DNA of 13,189 nucleotides, taken from contig CAMLME010000039.1 in assembly GCA_946481235.1 (NCBI GenBank), positions 1-13,189 on the forward strand, written 5' to 3'. The first letter of the stretch is position 1; each line of letters opens with the position of its first letter. Shown here piece after piece: positions 1-7,751 of this stretch. The notes beneath the pieces were generated by a model that made no database searches, had not been told where the DNA came from, and saw nothing but the letters and a program-made list of their open reading frames with translations. Position numbers and translations under genes: made by a program. The DNA is from an uncultured Methylobacillus sp. (lineage in GTDB: Bacteria; Pseudomonadota; Gammaproteobacteria; Burkholderiales; Methylophilaceae).

Positions 1-821
<821 letters not shown>

Positions 822-838
822 CATGGCCATATCGGCTC

Positions 839-1492
839 GTGCGAAATAAGCATCATGAAGACGCACGGCGTGTCTGGATTTTCGATCTCGATGACACGCT
901 GCACGATGCCAGCGCGCACATCTTTCCGCATATCAACCGCAGCATGACGCAATATCTGATGACGCATCTCGATCTGTGCGAAGAGGCTGCTTGTGCGATG
1001 CGCCGCGATTACTGGCATCGCTACGGCGCCACGTTGCACGGCCTGATTCGTCACCATGGCACCGATCCGCACCATTTTCTGCACCATACGCACCAGTTTC
1101 CGAACCTGACAACCATGGTTTTGAGGGCACGCGGCTTGCGTACCGCGCTGTTGCGCCTCAAGGGGCGCAAGGTCGTGTTCACCAACGCGCCCATGGCCTA
1201 CGCCGAACAAGTACTGCACCTGCTCGGCATCCGCGACCTGTTCCAATCGGTGTTCAGTATCGAATCCTCACGCTTTCACCCCAAGCCGGCCAAGCAGGGA
1301 TTCCTGCGCATCCTTAAGGCATTGCGCATCCCGGCCACGCGTTGCGTGATGGTGGAAGACAGCCTCCCCGCGTTGCGAACCGCCAAGGGGCTGGGCATGA
1401 AAACCGTTTACGTAAACCCGAACTCCAGGCGGCCGAGCTTCGTCGACGCGCGCATCGGCACGATCCTGGCACTCCCGCAAACTCACTTCTGA
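839..1492 (+). CDS. HAD-family hydrolase, probable pyrimidine 5'-nucleotidase
   Basis: A 217-residue haloacid-dehalogenase phosphatase with the full catalytic set: motif I FDLDDT (nucleophile D16, acid D18), motif II FTNAP (T115), motif III lysine K149 in HPKP, and motif IV VEDS (E173, D174). The cap is a helical insert between motifs I and II (about residues 25-100). The start of the core and the overall size resemble the YjjG/Sdt1-type pyrimidine nucleotidases that dephosphorylate UMP, CMP or non-canonical pyrimidine nucleotides; the substrate is inferred, not seen. The start is GTG, the only usable initiation codon in frame before motif I, with a stop at 788-790 closing the frame upstream and no clear Shine-Dalgarno. 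The gene sits 17 bases after argB and its stop codon is part of the ribosome binding site of slmA, so all three are probably co-transcribed. Confidence 0.85.
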   Translation: MRNKHHEDARRVWIFDLDDTLHDASAHIFPHINRSMTQYLMTHLDLCEEAACAMRRDYWHRYGATLHGLIRHHGTDPHHFLHHTHQFPNLTTMVLRARGLRTALLRLKGRKVVFTNAPMAYAEQVLHLLGIRDLFQSVFSIESSRFHPKPAKQGFLRILKALRIPATRCVMVEDSLPALRTAKGLGMKTVYVNPNSRRPSFVDARIGTILALPQTHF

Positions 1493-1495
1493 GGA
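1491..1495 (+). promoter_or_regulatory. Ribosome binding site of slmA overlapping the upstream stop
   Basis: The sequence TGAGGA contains both the TGA stop of the HAD gene (1490-1492) and the GAGGA Shine-Dalgarno for slmA, five bases before its ATG at 1501. This fixes the slmA start and suggests translational coupling between the two genes. Confidence 0.75.
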
Positions 1496-1500
1496 CCATC

Positions 1501-2079
1501 ATGGCTATCAAACCCGGCGAACGAAAACAACAAATCCTGGAAACTCTTGCCAAGATGCTGGAAACGCCCAAGCGCGAGAAAATTACCACGGCAAGCCTCG
1601 CCGCCAAGCTTGATGTGTCCGAAGCTGCGCTTTACCGCCACTTCGCCGGCAAGGCGCAGATGTTCGAAGGGCTCATCGAGTTCATCGAGCAGAGCCTGTT
1701 CGGCCTCGTCAACAAGATCACCACTGAAGAGCAGGAAGGCCTCAAGCAGGTACGGCGCATCATCACCGTAATGCTGCTGTTCGCGGAAAAGAATCCGGGC
1801 ATGACCCGCGTGCTCATCGGCGACGCCCTGGTGAATGAAGACGACCGCTTGCAAGTCCGCATCAACCAGCTTTTCGACCGCGTGGAATCGACGCTCAAGC
1901 AAAGCCTGCGCATTGCCGAGACGCAAACCGGCCGCAAGCTGAATCCCGAAGCCCAGGCCAACCTGCTGATCTGCTTCGTCATCGGCCGCTGGCAGCAATA
2001 CGCCAAGAGCGGTTTCAAACGCAAGCCGATGGAGTTCGTGCAGGAACAGTTGACGCTGCTGTATGGGCTGGAAGAGTAA
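1501..2079 (+). CDS. slmA: Nucleoid occlusion factor SlmA (TetR family)
   Basis: DNA-bound inhibitor of FtsZ ring assembly that protects the nucleoid during division. The 192-residue protein has an N-terminal TetR helix-turn-helix (about residues 28-48) with the SlmA-type stretch VSEAALYRHF, followed by LIEFIE and, further on, ERNPG/TR-like and RLQ-RINQLF segments matching the E. coli protein. The reading frame is open further upstream (to 1342), but the ATG at 1501 with its GAGGA site gives the usual N-terminus. Neighbourhood with coaBC, dut and argB is typical for proteobacterial slmA. The next gene is in the same frame, separated by the TAA stop and 21 bases. I saw no convincing SlmA-binding site in the window. 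Confidence 0.93.
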   Translation: MAIKPGERKQQILETLAKMLETPKREKITTASLAAKLDVSEAALYRHFAGKAQMFEGLIEFIEQSLFGLVNKITTEEQEGLKQVRRIITVMLLFAEKNPGMTRVLIGDALVNEDDRLQVRINQLFDRVESTLKQSLRIAETQTGRKLNPEAQANLLICFVIGRWQQYAKSGFKRKPMEFVQEQLTLLYGLEE

Positions 2080-2100
2080 CTGACTGGTAACAGCAAACAG

Positions 2101-2661
2101 ATGCTGCCTCATCTTGCTTCGTTAGTCGCCGGACTGCTGGTCTGCACGACGGCTATCGCCGATTTGCCGCGCGAGGCCGAAATCTCCGTTTCCGGCGTAT
2201 TGCTCGATGATGCGGCCAGCGCCAGAACACCCTTAGGCACGCCCCCGTACCTGGACGATCCGGAGAGCGATCAGCCCAAGGTGTACCTCTGCAACGCGGA
2301 CAAATCCGAAAAACTGACGCTGGTTTATTACGAAGGCGATACTGCCAACATCATTAGCGAATTCCGTGTAGAAAACGTCGTAACGCGCTATGTCGATTGC
2401 CTGCAGCCTCCAGTCAGCATCGACCACTTCGTCACTGGCAAAGGCATCCACCTCGGCATGACACGACATGAGATTGCCCACATCCTGGGAAATCACTACA
2501 CAGAACACAACCAACTGGACGAAACCGTCATCAGCTACCGCATCGATGACGGAAAAGAATCCGACTTCCTGCTACGCCACAGCTCTCCGGCCTATTTCGG
2601 CCAATATCACTTCCAGGAAAACCGGCTGGTCAAATTCAGCTTTGGCCTGGAATATCCGTAA
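2101..2661 (+). CDS. Unrecognised exported protein with BamE-like C-terminal segment
   Basis: I do not recognise this 186-residue protein. It starts with a signal peptide (hydrophobic residues 5-18, likely cleavage after AIA at 20); the cysteine at 15 is preceded by V, so it is not a lipobox. Two further cysteines (64 and 100) could form a disulfide in the periplasm. Residues 113-130 follow the pattern seen in BamE/BLIP-like folds (G-x-I-x-x-G-M-T-x-x-E-I-x-x-x-L-G), followed by strands ending in FQENRLVKF, which also suits that fold. This assignment is inference from pattern only. The segment incidentally contains HEIAH. The gene starts 21 bases after slmA with no good Shine-Dalgarno, so it probably depends on the slmA transcript, and it converges on radC with a 25-base gap and no visible terminator. 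Confidence 0.75.
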   Translation: MLPHLASLVAGLLVCTTAIADLPREAEISVSGVLLDDAASARTPLGTPPYLDDPESDQPKVYLCNADKSEKLTLVYYEGDTANIISEFRVENVVTRYVDCLQPPVSIDHFVTGKGIHLGMTRHEIAHILGNHYTEHNQLDETVISYRIDDGKESDFLLRHSSPAYFGQYHFQENRLVKFSFGLEYP

Positions 2662-2686
2662 GTCTTTTCACGGAAGCGCTGGAATA

Positions 2687-3361
2687 TCAAAGCAGTCCCC
2701 GTTCCGCAAAAGACAACGCCGCATTTCCCGCGATCACAAAATGATCCAGAACCCGCACATCCACTAACGCCAACGCATCCTTCAACGCCTTCGTCAGCAA
2801 CTCATCCGCCCGGCTTGGCTCTGCCACCCCCGAAGGGTGGTTATGCGCGAAAATCACCGCCGCCGAGTTGTGATGCAAGGCACGCTTCACGACTTCTCGC
2901 GGATAGACGCTGGTCTGTGTCAACGTTCCGGCAAATAGCTCCTCTTGCGCCATCACGCGATTCTGCGCATCCAGAAACAGCACCACGAACACCTCGCGCG
3001 TCATGCCACCCAGTTTCAGGCACAGATAATCCCGCACCTGCTGCGGCGAGGTCAGTGCATCGCGCTGCCGCATCTGCTCGCTCAACGCGCGCCGCGCCAT
3101 TTCAAAAATGGCCTGAACCTGCACGTATTTGCTATCGCCCATGCCATGCACAGCGGTCAGCGCATCGCGTGTGGCGTAGAAAATACCATTCAGGCTGCCG
3201 AACTGCGTGAGAAGATCGCGCGCCAGGTCGACGGCACTCTTGCCGACAACACCGACGCGCAGGAAGATCGCCAGCAGTTCGGCATCAGACAAGGCCTGCG
3301 AGCCCTGGCTCAACAGTTTTTCGCGTGGACGCTCGCCCTCGGGCCAGTCGGTGATCGCCAT
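2687..3361 (-). CDS. radC: RadC family protein (JAB/MPN+ domain)
   Basis: A 224-residue protein of normal RadC length. The N-terminal third contains a helix-hairpin-helix-like part (about residues 24-90, with VHGMGDSKY). The C-terminal MPN domain has the JAMM zinc signature H173-N-H175-P-S-G-x5-S183-x2-D186, with E123 as the likely upstream catalytic glutamate. The fold suggests a metal-dependent hydrolase, but the function of RadC is unresolved; the classical E. coli radC repair phenotype was traced to recG. The ATG at 3361 has a purine-rich GGGGGAAGG site before it. It lies 17 bases after the stop of the metzincin-like gene and is probably read from the same promoter. Proximity to rpmB-rpmG, coaBC and dut is conserved with E. 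coli. Confidence 0.95.
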   Translation of the reverse strand: MAITDWPEGERPREKLLSQGSQALSDAELLAIFLRVGVVGKSAVDLARDLLTQFGSLNGIFYATRDALTAVHGMGDSKYVQVQAIFEMARRALSEQMRQRDALTSPQQVRDYLCLKLGGMTREVFVVLFLDAQNRVMAQEELFAGTLTQTSVYPREVVKRALHHNSAAVIFAHNHPSGVAEPSRADELLTKALKDALALVDVRVLDHFVIAGNAALSFAERGLL

Positions 3362-3378
3362 AGCCTTCCCCCTTCTTT

Positions 3379-4149
3379 TTATTTTGTTTTAAGCCATTGG
3401 ATTTCGCGTGCCGTCGTTGCACCGATCGATGTTTCCGACAGATTCTGCGGAATTTCTGCCCGGGATGCGGAAACCGCCATGCGGCCCGCCATCAATTCTG
3501 CGGATTGCTGCGGATACCGAGGCTCTTGGTCAGGCTCGGCGAACCCGTCAGGGAAGAGCGGCTGGTTGCTCGCCGGATCGTATTTGTCCGTAGCACCTAC
3601 GGTATGCAGCAATTCGTGAGCAATAATCACCATGTTCTGCTCATCCGCTGCCGTATCGCCGTATAGATTGACGAGCCCGACCCGGCCCTTGCTCAAGGCA
3701 GTAGAGTGCGAGAGCGCTTTGACTTTGTCGGGGTCGTGATAAAGCAGGTAGAGCCGGATTTTCGGTTTTACCCGCATTTCCGGGCTATGGCGCCACGACC
3801 ACCAGCGGAATTGTAAACTCCACCAAACCGCCTGCAGGGTCGATGCCGATCTGGGGGGCATTGGAGGATGGCTGTTAACGCTCGCACCCAGCTGGATTTC
3901 GAAAGGATGGTACTGCGTCAGGCCATAGCGCTGCGCTTCCGCAGCAAAGTATTCCGTTAGCGGATCGAACTGCTCAGGAGTCAGCGTTTCGATGTAGCTG
4001 GCAACCGCGGGGCTGTCATCGCTATTGACCGGATACAAGGCGACATAAAAATTATCTCCCCAGTCCAGGTCGCGTTCGCTCAGCCAGGCTTGCTGGGCCA
4101 CGGTAGCAAGTACGAACAGGAGAATCGCAATCCGCAATTTTCGCCACAT
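3379..4149 (-). CDS. Membrane-anchored putative zinc metalloprotease (metzincin-type motif)
   Basis: A 256-residue protein I cannot name. Residues 5-20 form a hydrophobic signal peptide or signal anchor, so the rest should face the periplasm. Residues 178-188 read [11 protein letters not shown], which fits the extended zinc motif HExxHxxGxxD known from snapalysin-type metzincins (H178, H182, D188 as ligands, E179 as base). A methionine at 220 (ELMAG) is placed where a Met-turn could lie. Between them residues 109-119 carry five tryptophans, a possible membrane-interface patch. Catalysis and substrate are inference. The start ATG has GAGG eleven bases upstream and a good promoter at 4178-4206. 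The gene is upstream of radC by 17 bases and diverges from coaBC. Not part of the E. coli version of this neighbourhood. Confidence 0.75.
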   Translation of the reverse strand: MWRKLRIAILLFVLATVAQQAWLSERDLDWGDNFYVALYPVNSDDSPAVASYIETLTPEQFDPLTEYFAAEAQRYGLTQYHPFEIQLGASVNSHPPMPPRSASTLQAVWWSLQFRWWSWRHSPEMRVKPKIRLYLLYHDPDKVKALSHSTALSKGRVGLVNLYGDTAADEQNMVIIAHELLHTVGATDKYDPASNQPLFPDGFAEPDQEPRYPQQSAELMAGRMAVSASRAEIPQNLSETSIGATTAREIQWLKTK

Positions 4150-4171
4150 TTTCCGACCTCGTTATTATTGT

Positions 4172-4181
4172 TGATGCATCA
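4172..4181. repeat. Perfect 10-base palindrome TGATGCATCA, possible operator
   Basis: A self-complementary decamer lies in the 120-base divergent region between the metzincin-like gene and coaBC, over the -10 box and predicted start of the minus-strand promoter. A regulator bound here could block that promoter. No cognate regulator is known; a decamer palindrome can also occur by chance. Confidence 0.35.
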
Positions 4182-4206
4182 TACCCAGCCTGCGGCTGCG
4201 AGCCAA
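4178..4206 (-). promoter_or_regulatory. Sigma70-type promoter for the metzincin-like gene and radC
   Basis: On the minus strand a -35 box TTGGCT (4201-4206) and a -10 box TATGAT (4178-4183) are separated by exactly 17 bases. Predicted transcription start is near 4171, giving a leader of about 20 bases. The -10 box overlaps the perfect palindrome TGATGCATCA at 4172-4181. Confidence 0.6.
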
Positions 4207-4236
4207 TCGGTCATCGCCTTTGGCCCCCCGTTCGTA

Positions 4237-4242
4237 TAGAAT
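4237..4242 (+). promoter_or_regulatory. Possible -10 box for coaBC-dut
   Basis: TAGAAT (overlapping TATAGA at 4235-4240) lies 28 bases before the coaBC ATG. I find no matching -35 hexamer at 16-18 bases, so this is a weak call. Confidence 0.3.
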
Positions 4243-4269
4243 TGAATCAATCAGTTACCAATAAAAATC

Positions 4270-5496
4270 ATGGCGCTCTCATCCATCAAACGCATTCTGG
4301 TCGGCATTACCGGCGGCATCGCGGCTTACAAGGCAGCCGAGCTGGTTCGCCTGCTGGTCAGGCAAGGTATCGACGTGCAAGTAGTGATGACGCAAGCCGC
4401 CTGCCATTTCATCACCCCCGTTACATTGCAGGCCCTTTCCGGCAAACCGGTATTCACCGACCTGTGGGACGACCGCATCGACAACGGCATGGCGCACATC
4501 GAATTCTCGCGCGATGCCGACGCCATTCTGATCGCTCCCGCCAGTGCGGATTTTCTTGCCAAGATCACGCACGGCATGGCCGACGACCTGCTTTCGAATA
4601 TCTGTCTGGCGCGCTCCTGTCCACTGATGGTCGCGCCGGCAATGAATGTGCAGATGTGGGAAAACCCGGCCACCAGACGCAACATTGCGCAATTGAAGCG
4701 AGACGGTGTGATCGTTCTGGGCCCCGATAGCGGCGATCAGGCCTGCGGCGATACCGGCATGGGACGCATGCTGGAACCGGAAACGCTGCTCGAAGCCATC
4801 GATGCCAGCCAGCAGCCCAAGCTGCTCATCGGCAAGAAAATCCTGATCACGGCCGGCCCGACCTTCGAAGCCATCGACGCAGTACGTGGCATCACCAACC
4901 TCAGCTCCGGCAAGATGGGCTATGCCATTGCCCGTGCCGCCATCGAAATGGGCGCCGAGGTCACGCTGGTAAGCGGACAAACTTCCTTGAAGCCGCCGCA
5001 TGGCGCCAACCAAATCAAGGTCACCACCACTCAGCAGATGCTGAACGCCGTGATGGATAACCTGAAGGATCAGGACATTTTCATCGGCGTCGCGGCCGTG
5101 GCCGACTACTATGTGCTCAACCCAAGCGAGCAGAAAATCAAGAAGGACGCCCATATCCTGACACTGGAGCTGGCGCCCAACCCGGATATCCTGGCGAATG
5201 TCGTCAATCTCCCGGATCCACCTTTTTGCGTGGGCTTCGCTGCAGAAAGCGAAAATCTCTACGAGTTCGCCGAGCACAAGAGGCGGCGCAAGAATTTACC
5301 GCTGCTCGCCGCGAACCTGATCCAGGATGCGTTCGGCGGCGATGACAGCGAACTCGTACTGCTGGACGACAAGGGTGCGCATCCGCTGCCGCGTGCCTCG
5401 AAGCTGACGCTTGCGCGACAATTATTGAAACATGTAGCCGGTATGCTGCAGGATCATAAACCGGCCACGCTCAAACCCATCACGGAAAAGTCATGA
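4270..5496 (+). CDS. coaBC: Bifunctional phosphopantothenoylcysteine synthetase/decarboxylase
   Basis: Makes 4'-phosphopantetheine for coenzyme A: CoaB joins phosphopantothenate and cysteine using CTP, and CoaC decarboxylates the product with FMN. The 408 residues show both halves. The CoaC flavoprotein half (1-185) has ITGGIAAYK, active-site H76 in MAHIEF, N126 in PAMNVQMW and C159 in the flap [10 protein letters not shown]. The CoaB half (from about 188) has ITAGPT, N210 in the NLSSGKMG motif, VAAVADY, and K289. All key residues of the E. coli enzyme are present. No Shine-Dalgarno is visible before the ATG (the preceding bases are A-rich), which is odd for an essential gene. Its stop overlaps the dut start in ATGA, implying coupled translation. 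Confidence 0.97.
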   Translation: MALSSIKRILVGITGGIAAYKAAELVRLLVRQGIDVQVVMTQAACHFITPVTLQALSGKPVFTDLWDDRIDNGMAHIEFSRDADAILIAPASADFLAKITHGMADDLLSNICLARSCPLMVAPAMNVQMWENPATRRNIAQLKRDGVIVLGPDSGDQACGDTGMGRMLEPETLLEAIDASQQPKLLIGKKILITAGPTFEAIDAVRGITNLSSGKMGYAIARAAIEMGAEVTLVSGQTSLKPPHGANQIKVTTTQQMLNAVMDNLKDQDIFIGVAAVADYYVLNPSEQKIKKDAHILTLELAPNPDILANVVNLPDPPFCVGFAAESENLYEFAEHKRRRKNLPLLAANLIQDAFGGDDSELVLLDDKGAHPLPRASKLTLARQLLKHVAGMLQDHKPATLKPITEKS

Positions 5497-5945
5497 CCAT
5501 CAAAGTCGATCTCAAGCTGCTCGATCCCCGCCTGCATACCCATCTGCCCGCCTATGCCTCGCCCGGTTCCGCTGGCCTGGACCTGCGCGCCTGCATCGAG
5601 CACGTCATGACGCTTCATCCCGGCGAAACCGAACTGATCCCGACCGGCATGGCGATCCATATCGGCGATCCCGCTTATGCGGCGATGATACTTCCGCGCT
5701 CCGGGCTGGGACACAAACACGGTATCGTACTCGGCAACCTGGTCGGCCTGATCGATTCGGATTATCAGGGCCAGCTATTCATTTCATGCTGGAACCGCGG
5801 CCGCACGCCCTTCATGCTGAGCCCGATGGAGCGCATCGCTCAGCTTGTCATCGTGCCGGTCATGCATGCCGACTTCAACGTGGTCGAGGAATTCCCTGTC
5901 AGCGAGCGTGGTGAAGGCGGCTTCGGCAGCACAGGCAAGCATTGA
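5493..5945 (+). CDS. dut: dUTP diphosphatase (trimeric dUTPase)
   Basis: Hydrolyses dUTP to dUMP and pyrophosphate, keeping uracil out of DNA and feeding thymidylate synthesis. The 150-residue protein contains all five trimeric dUTPase motifs: [10 protein letters not shown] (24-33), PRSGLG (68-73), [13 protein letters not shown] (81-93) with catalytic D90, RIAQLVIVP (114-122), and the mobile C-terminal [10 protein letters not shown] (139-148) whose F144 stacks on uracil. Its ATG overlaps the coaBC stop by four bases, the common coaBC-dut arrangement. Length and motifs are standard, with no irregularity. Confidence 0.97.
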   Translation: MTIKVDLKLLDPRLHTHLPAYASPGSAGLDLRACIEHVMTLHPGETELIPTGMAIHIGDPAYAAMILPRSGLGHKHGIVLGNLVGLIDSDYQGQLFISCWNRGRTPFMLSPMERIAQLVIVPVMHADFNVVEEFPVSERGEGGFGSTGKH

Positions 5946-5951
5946 TTTTCC

Positions 5952-5981
5952 TTGAATCTTTCCATGCTTTTATGGTATAAA
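5952..5981 (+). promoter_or_regulatory. Promoter of rpmB-rpmG with extended -10
   Basis: A -35 box TTGAAT (5952-5957) is followed after 18 bases by -10 TATAAA (5976-5981), preceded by TGG, which makes an extended -10. Predicted start is near 5988, leaving a leader of about 22 bases before rpmB. It lies entirely in the 64-base gap after dut. Confidence 0.75.
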
Positions 5982-6009
5982 AGCGGTTTTTCGAAATTCG
6001 GAGACATCC

Positions 6010-6246
6010 ATGGCACGCGTCTGTCAGGTAACCGGCAAAAAGCCGATGGTGGGCAACAACGTTTCCCACGCCAACAACAAGACCAAGCGCCGCTTCCTGC
6101 CGAACCTGCAAAATCGCAAGTTCTGGGTTGAAAGCGAAAACCGCTGGGTCAGCATGCGCATCACTAACGCCGCGCTGCGCACCATCGACAAGAACGGCAT
6201 TGATGCAGTTCTGGCCGAGATGCGCGCCAACGGCGAAAAGATCTAA
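6010..6246 (+). CDS. rpmB: 50S ribosomal protein L28
   Basis: Structural protein of the large ribosomal subunit. The 78 residues match the proteobacterial L28 pattern: [12 protein letters not shown], the [11 protein letters not shown] segment, NRKFWVESE and a C-terminal end GEKI. Only one cysteine is present (C5), so this is the zinc-free form without CxxC pairs. A CGGAGA Shine-Dalgarno lies at 5999-6004. It is followed after 12 bases by rpmG, the usual rpmB-rpmG pair, with its own promoter upstream and a terminator after the pair. Confidence 0.98.
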   Translation: MARVCQVTGKKPMVGNNVSHANNKTKRRFLPNLQNRKFWVESENRWVSMRITNAALRTIDKNGIDAVLAEMRANGEKI

Positions 6247-6258
6247 CAGGAGCTTATC

Positions 6259-6414
6259 ATGCGTGAAAAGATCAAGCTGGAATCCAGCGCTGGTACCGGT
6301 CACTTCTACACCACGACCAAGAACAAGCGCACCATGCCGGAAAAGATGGAAATCAAGAAGTTCGATCCGGTTGTCCGCAAGCACGTGATGTACAAGGAAA
6401 CCAAGCTGAAGTAA
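6259..6414 (+). CDS. rpmG: 50S ribosomal protein L33
   Basis: Small protein of the large subunit near the exit site. Translation from the ATG at 6259 gives 51 residues beginning [19 protein letters not shown], with the typical NKRTMPEK and FDPVVRKHV segments and ending TKLK. It lacks the CxxC pairs of zinc-binding L33, so it is the zinc-free form. An AGGAG site at 6248-6252 sits six bases before the start. Second gene of the rpmB operon. Confidence 0.97.
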   Translation: MREKIKLESSAGTGHFYTTTKNKRTMPEKMEIKKFDPVVRKHVMYKETKLK

Positions 6415-6433
6415 AACTTCAGTCGGTGCCACA

Positions 6434-6460
6434 AAAAAACCCGCTATATGCGGGTTTTTT
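6434..6460. terminator. Bidirectional intrinsic terminator between rpmG and the mscS-like gene
   Basis: A hairpin with stem CCCGC/GCGGG and five-base loop TATAT is flanked by an A-run on the left and a T-run on the right that extend the pairing. Read from either strand it ends in a U-tract, so it can stop both rpmBG transcription (+) and mgtE-mscS transcription (-). Confidence 0.9.
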
Positions 6461-6478
6461 GTTTTCTGGCTACGCCGA

Positions 6479-7741
6479 TTAATTCTTCAAGGCGCCGCTC
6501 ACGATGCGAACATCGCGTTGCGGATAAGGAATAGCCACGCCGTGCTTCTGGAATGCATGCCAGATTTCGAGATAAAGAGAGGATTTCAGGCTGGCCGACC
6601 CTTCTTCGGGATCGGGGATCCACAACACCAGCTGCAGGTCGATGCCATTTTCACCGAACCCCAGGATCTGCGTTTCCGGAGGCGGATCCTTCAACACCCG
6701 CGGATGCTGGCTTGCAACATCGCGCATCAGCGTCATGGCGTCTTCCAGACTGCTTTCATAGCTGATCTGGATCGGTAAATTAATGCGTGCCTTCCGGTCG
6801 GTAAAGGAATGATTGATGACCGCCGAGCCGATCAGCGTTTCATTCGGAATGACGACCTCGGTTCCGTCAAGCTTGCGCAATACCAGATAGCGCGAACGTA
6901 TCTGGCTGACGACACCGTAATGGCCGTCTATCGTCATCACATCACCTAGATGCACCGATTCATCGAGCAGGATTATGAAGCCGCTGACGTAATTGCTTGC
7001 AATCTTCTGCAAGCCGAATCCCAGCCCGACTCCGAGAGCGCCACCGAAAACCGACAAAAGGGTGATGTCGAACCCGACGGCAGATAACGCCGCCAGCACG
7101 CCAACCAATGTCAATGTCACACGCAACAGCTTGGTCACCACGACCCTGAGATTCATGTTGATCCGCTCGGCACGCATTACGCGGTTCTCCAGCAGGCGGC
7201 TCAACCACAGCGCAATCACTACAGTGACTGCGACCGTCACCAGGGACTGAACAATCAGCAACAGACTAAATCGTACTTTCCCCACGCTGAAGCTGATCTC
7301 ATCCAGGGCCCTCAGGATTTCGGGCAGGAAACCGACCAGATGCAGCGCAACCAGCAGCCAGACCACGCCCGAGATCGCATTTTCCGTGGTTTTAAGCCAT
7401 GCGCTCGGAGAAAAGATGTAGCGCAGCGTATAGACAGCCAGACGCACCAGCGCCATCGCGACGAGCAGCGTGCTGGCCAGCGTCAGGAGGCTGGTGTGCT
7501 GCCAATGCTGCAGGATAAGTTTCCCGAGATAAACAAAAGCCAGCGTCGTCAGCGGGAACAGCATGCGCTTCAGGCCGCCGACGCCCACCTTCCAGGTCTC
7601 CGGCGCCTTCTGCATCAGGTTACGGTGCAGCAGCTTGTTAAGCGCCCATGCCAGCAGCAAACTAGCTCCCACAATCGCCAGCTGCCAATAAGCAGCTTCG
7701 CTGCCGAGATCCGTGGCTACTTCAGCCCAAAGTTCACGCAT
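6479..7741 (-). CDS. MscS-family mechanosensitive ion channel
   Basis: A 420-residue inner-membrane channel expected to open under membrane tension and release solutes. Hydrophobic segments lie around residues 18-38, 60-78, 85-110, 122-140, 157-182 and 203-222, before the pore-lining helix at about 225-255, which is rich in Gly/Ala (VFGGALGVGLGFGLQK). The soluble MscS beta domain follows, with LDESVHLGDVM and the GxV-x(n)-R-x-x-x-L pattern, VVIPNETL, then the C-terminal alpha/beta domain with IPYPQRDV. It has more membrane segments than E. coli MscS (three), as in the medium-sized family members. GGAAAAG precedes the ATG. It starts ten bases after the mgtE stop, so both are co-transcribed. 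Which E. coli paralogue it matches cannot be decided here. Confidence 0.92.
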   Translation of the reverse strand: MRELWAEVATDLGSEAAYWQLAIVGASLLLAWALNKLLHRNLMQKAPETWKVGVGGLKRMLFPLTTLAFVYLGKLILQHWQHTSLLTLASTLLVAMALVRLAVYTLRYIFSPSAWLKTTENAISGVVWLLVALHLVGFLPEILRALDEISFSVGKVRFSLLLIVQSLVTVAVTVVIALWLSRLLENRVMRAERINMNLRVVVTKLLRVTLTLVGVLAALSAVGFDITLLSVFGGALGVGLGFGLQKIASNYVSGFIILLDESVHLGDVMTIDGHYGVVSQIRSRYLVLRKLDGTEVVIPNETLIGSAVINHSFTDRKARINLPIQISYESSLEDAMTLMRDVASQHPRVLKDPPPETQILGFGENGIDLQLVLWIPDPEEGSASLKSSLYLEIWHAFQKHGVAIPYPQRDVRIVSGALKN

Positions 7742-7751
7742 GCTTTTCCGA

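Noticed and set aside
1483..2112. Long open frame antisense to slmA
   Set aside because: A shadow of slmA codon usage; the product is low-complexity with no family features.
2464..2481. HExxH motif (HEIAH, residues 123-127) in the exported protein after slmA, suggesting a second metalloprotease
   Set aside because: It falls inside a GMT-x-x-EI-x-x-x-LG pattern typical of BamE-like folds and there is no convincing third zinc ligand pattern; coincidence is more likely.
2662..2686. Terminator between the exported-protein gene and radC
   Set aside because: The 25-base convergent gap has no stable hairpin with a T-run.
4279..5277. Long open frame (332 codons) antisense to coaBC
   Set aside because: It mirrors the codon pattern of coaBC, has no recognisable domain or ribosome site, and coaBC is certain on the other strand.
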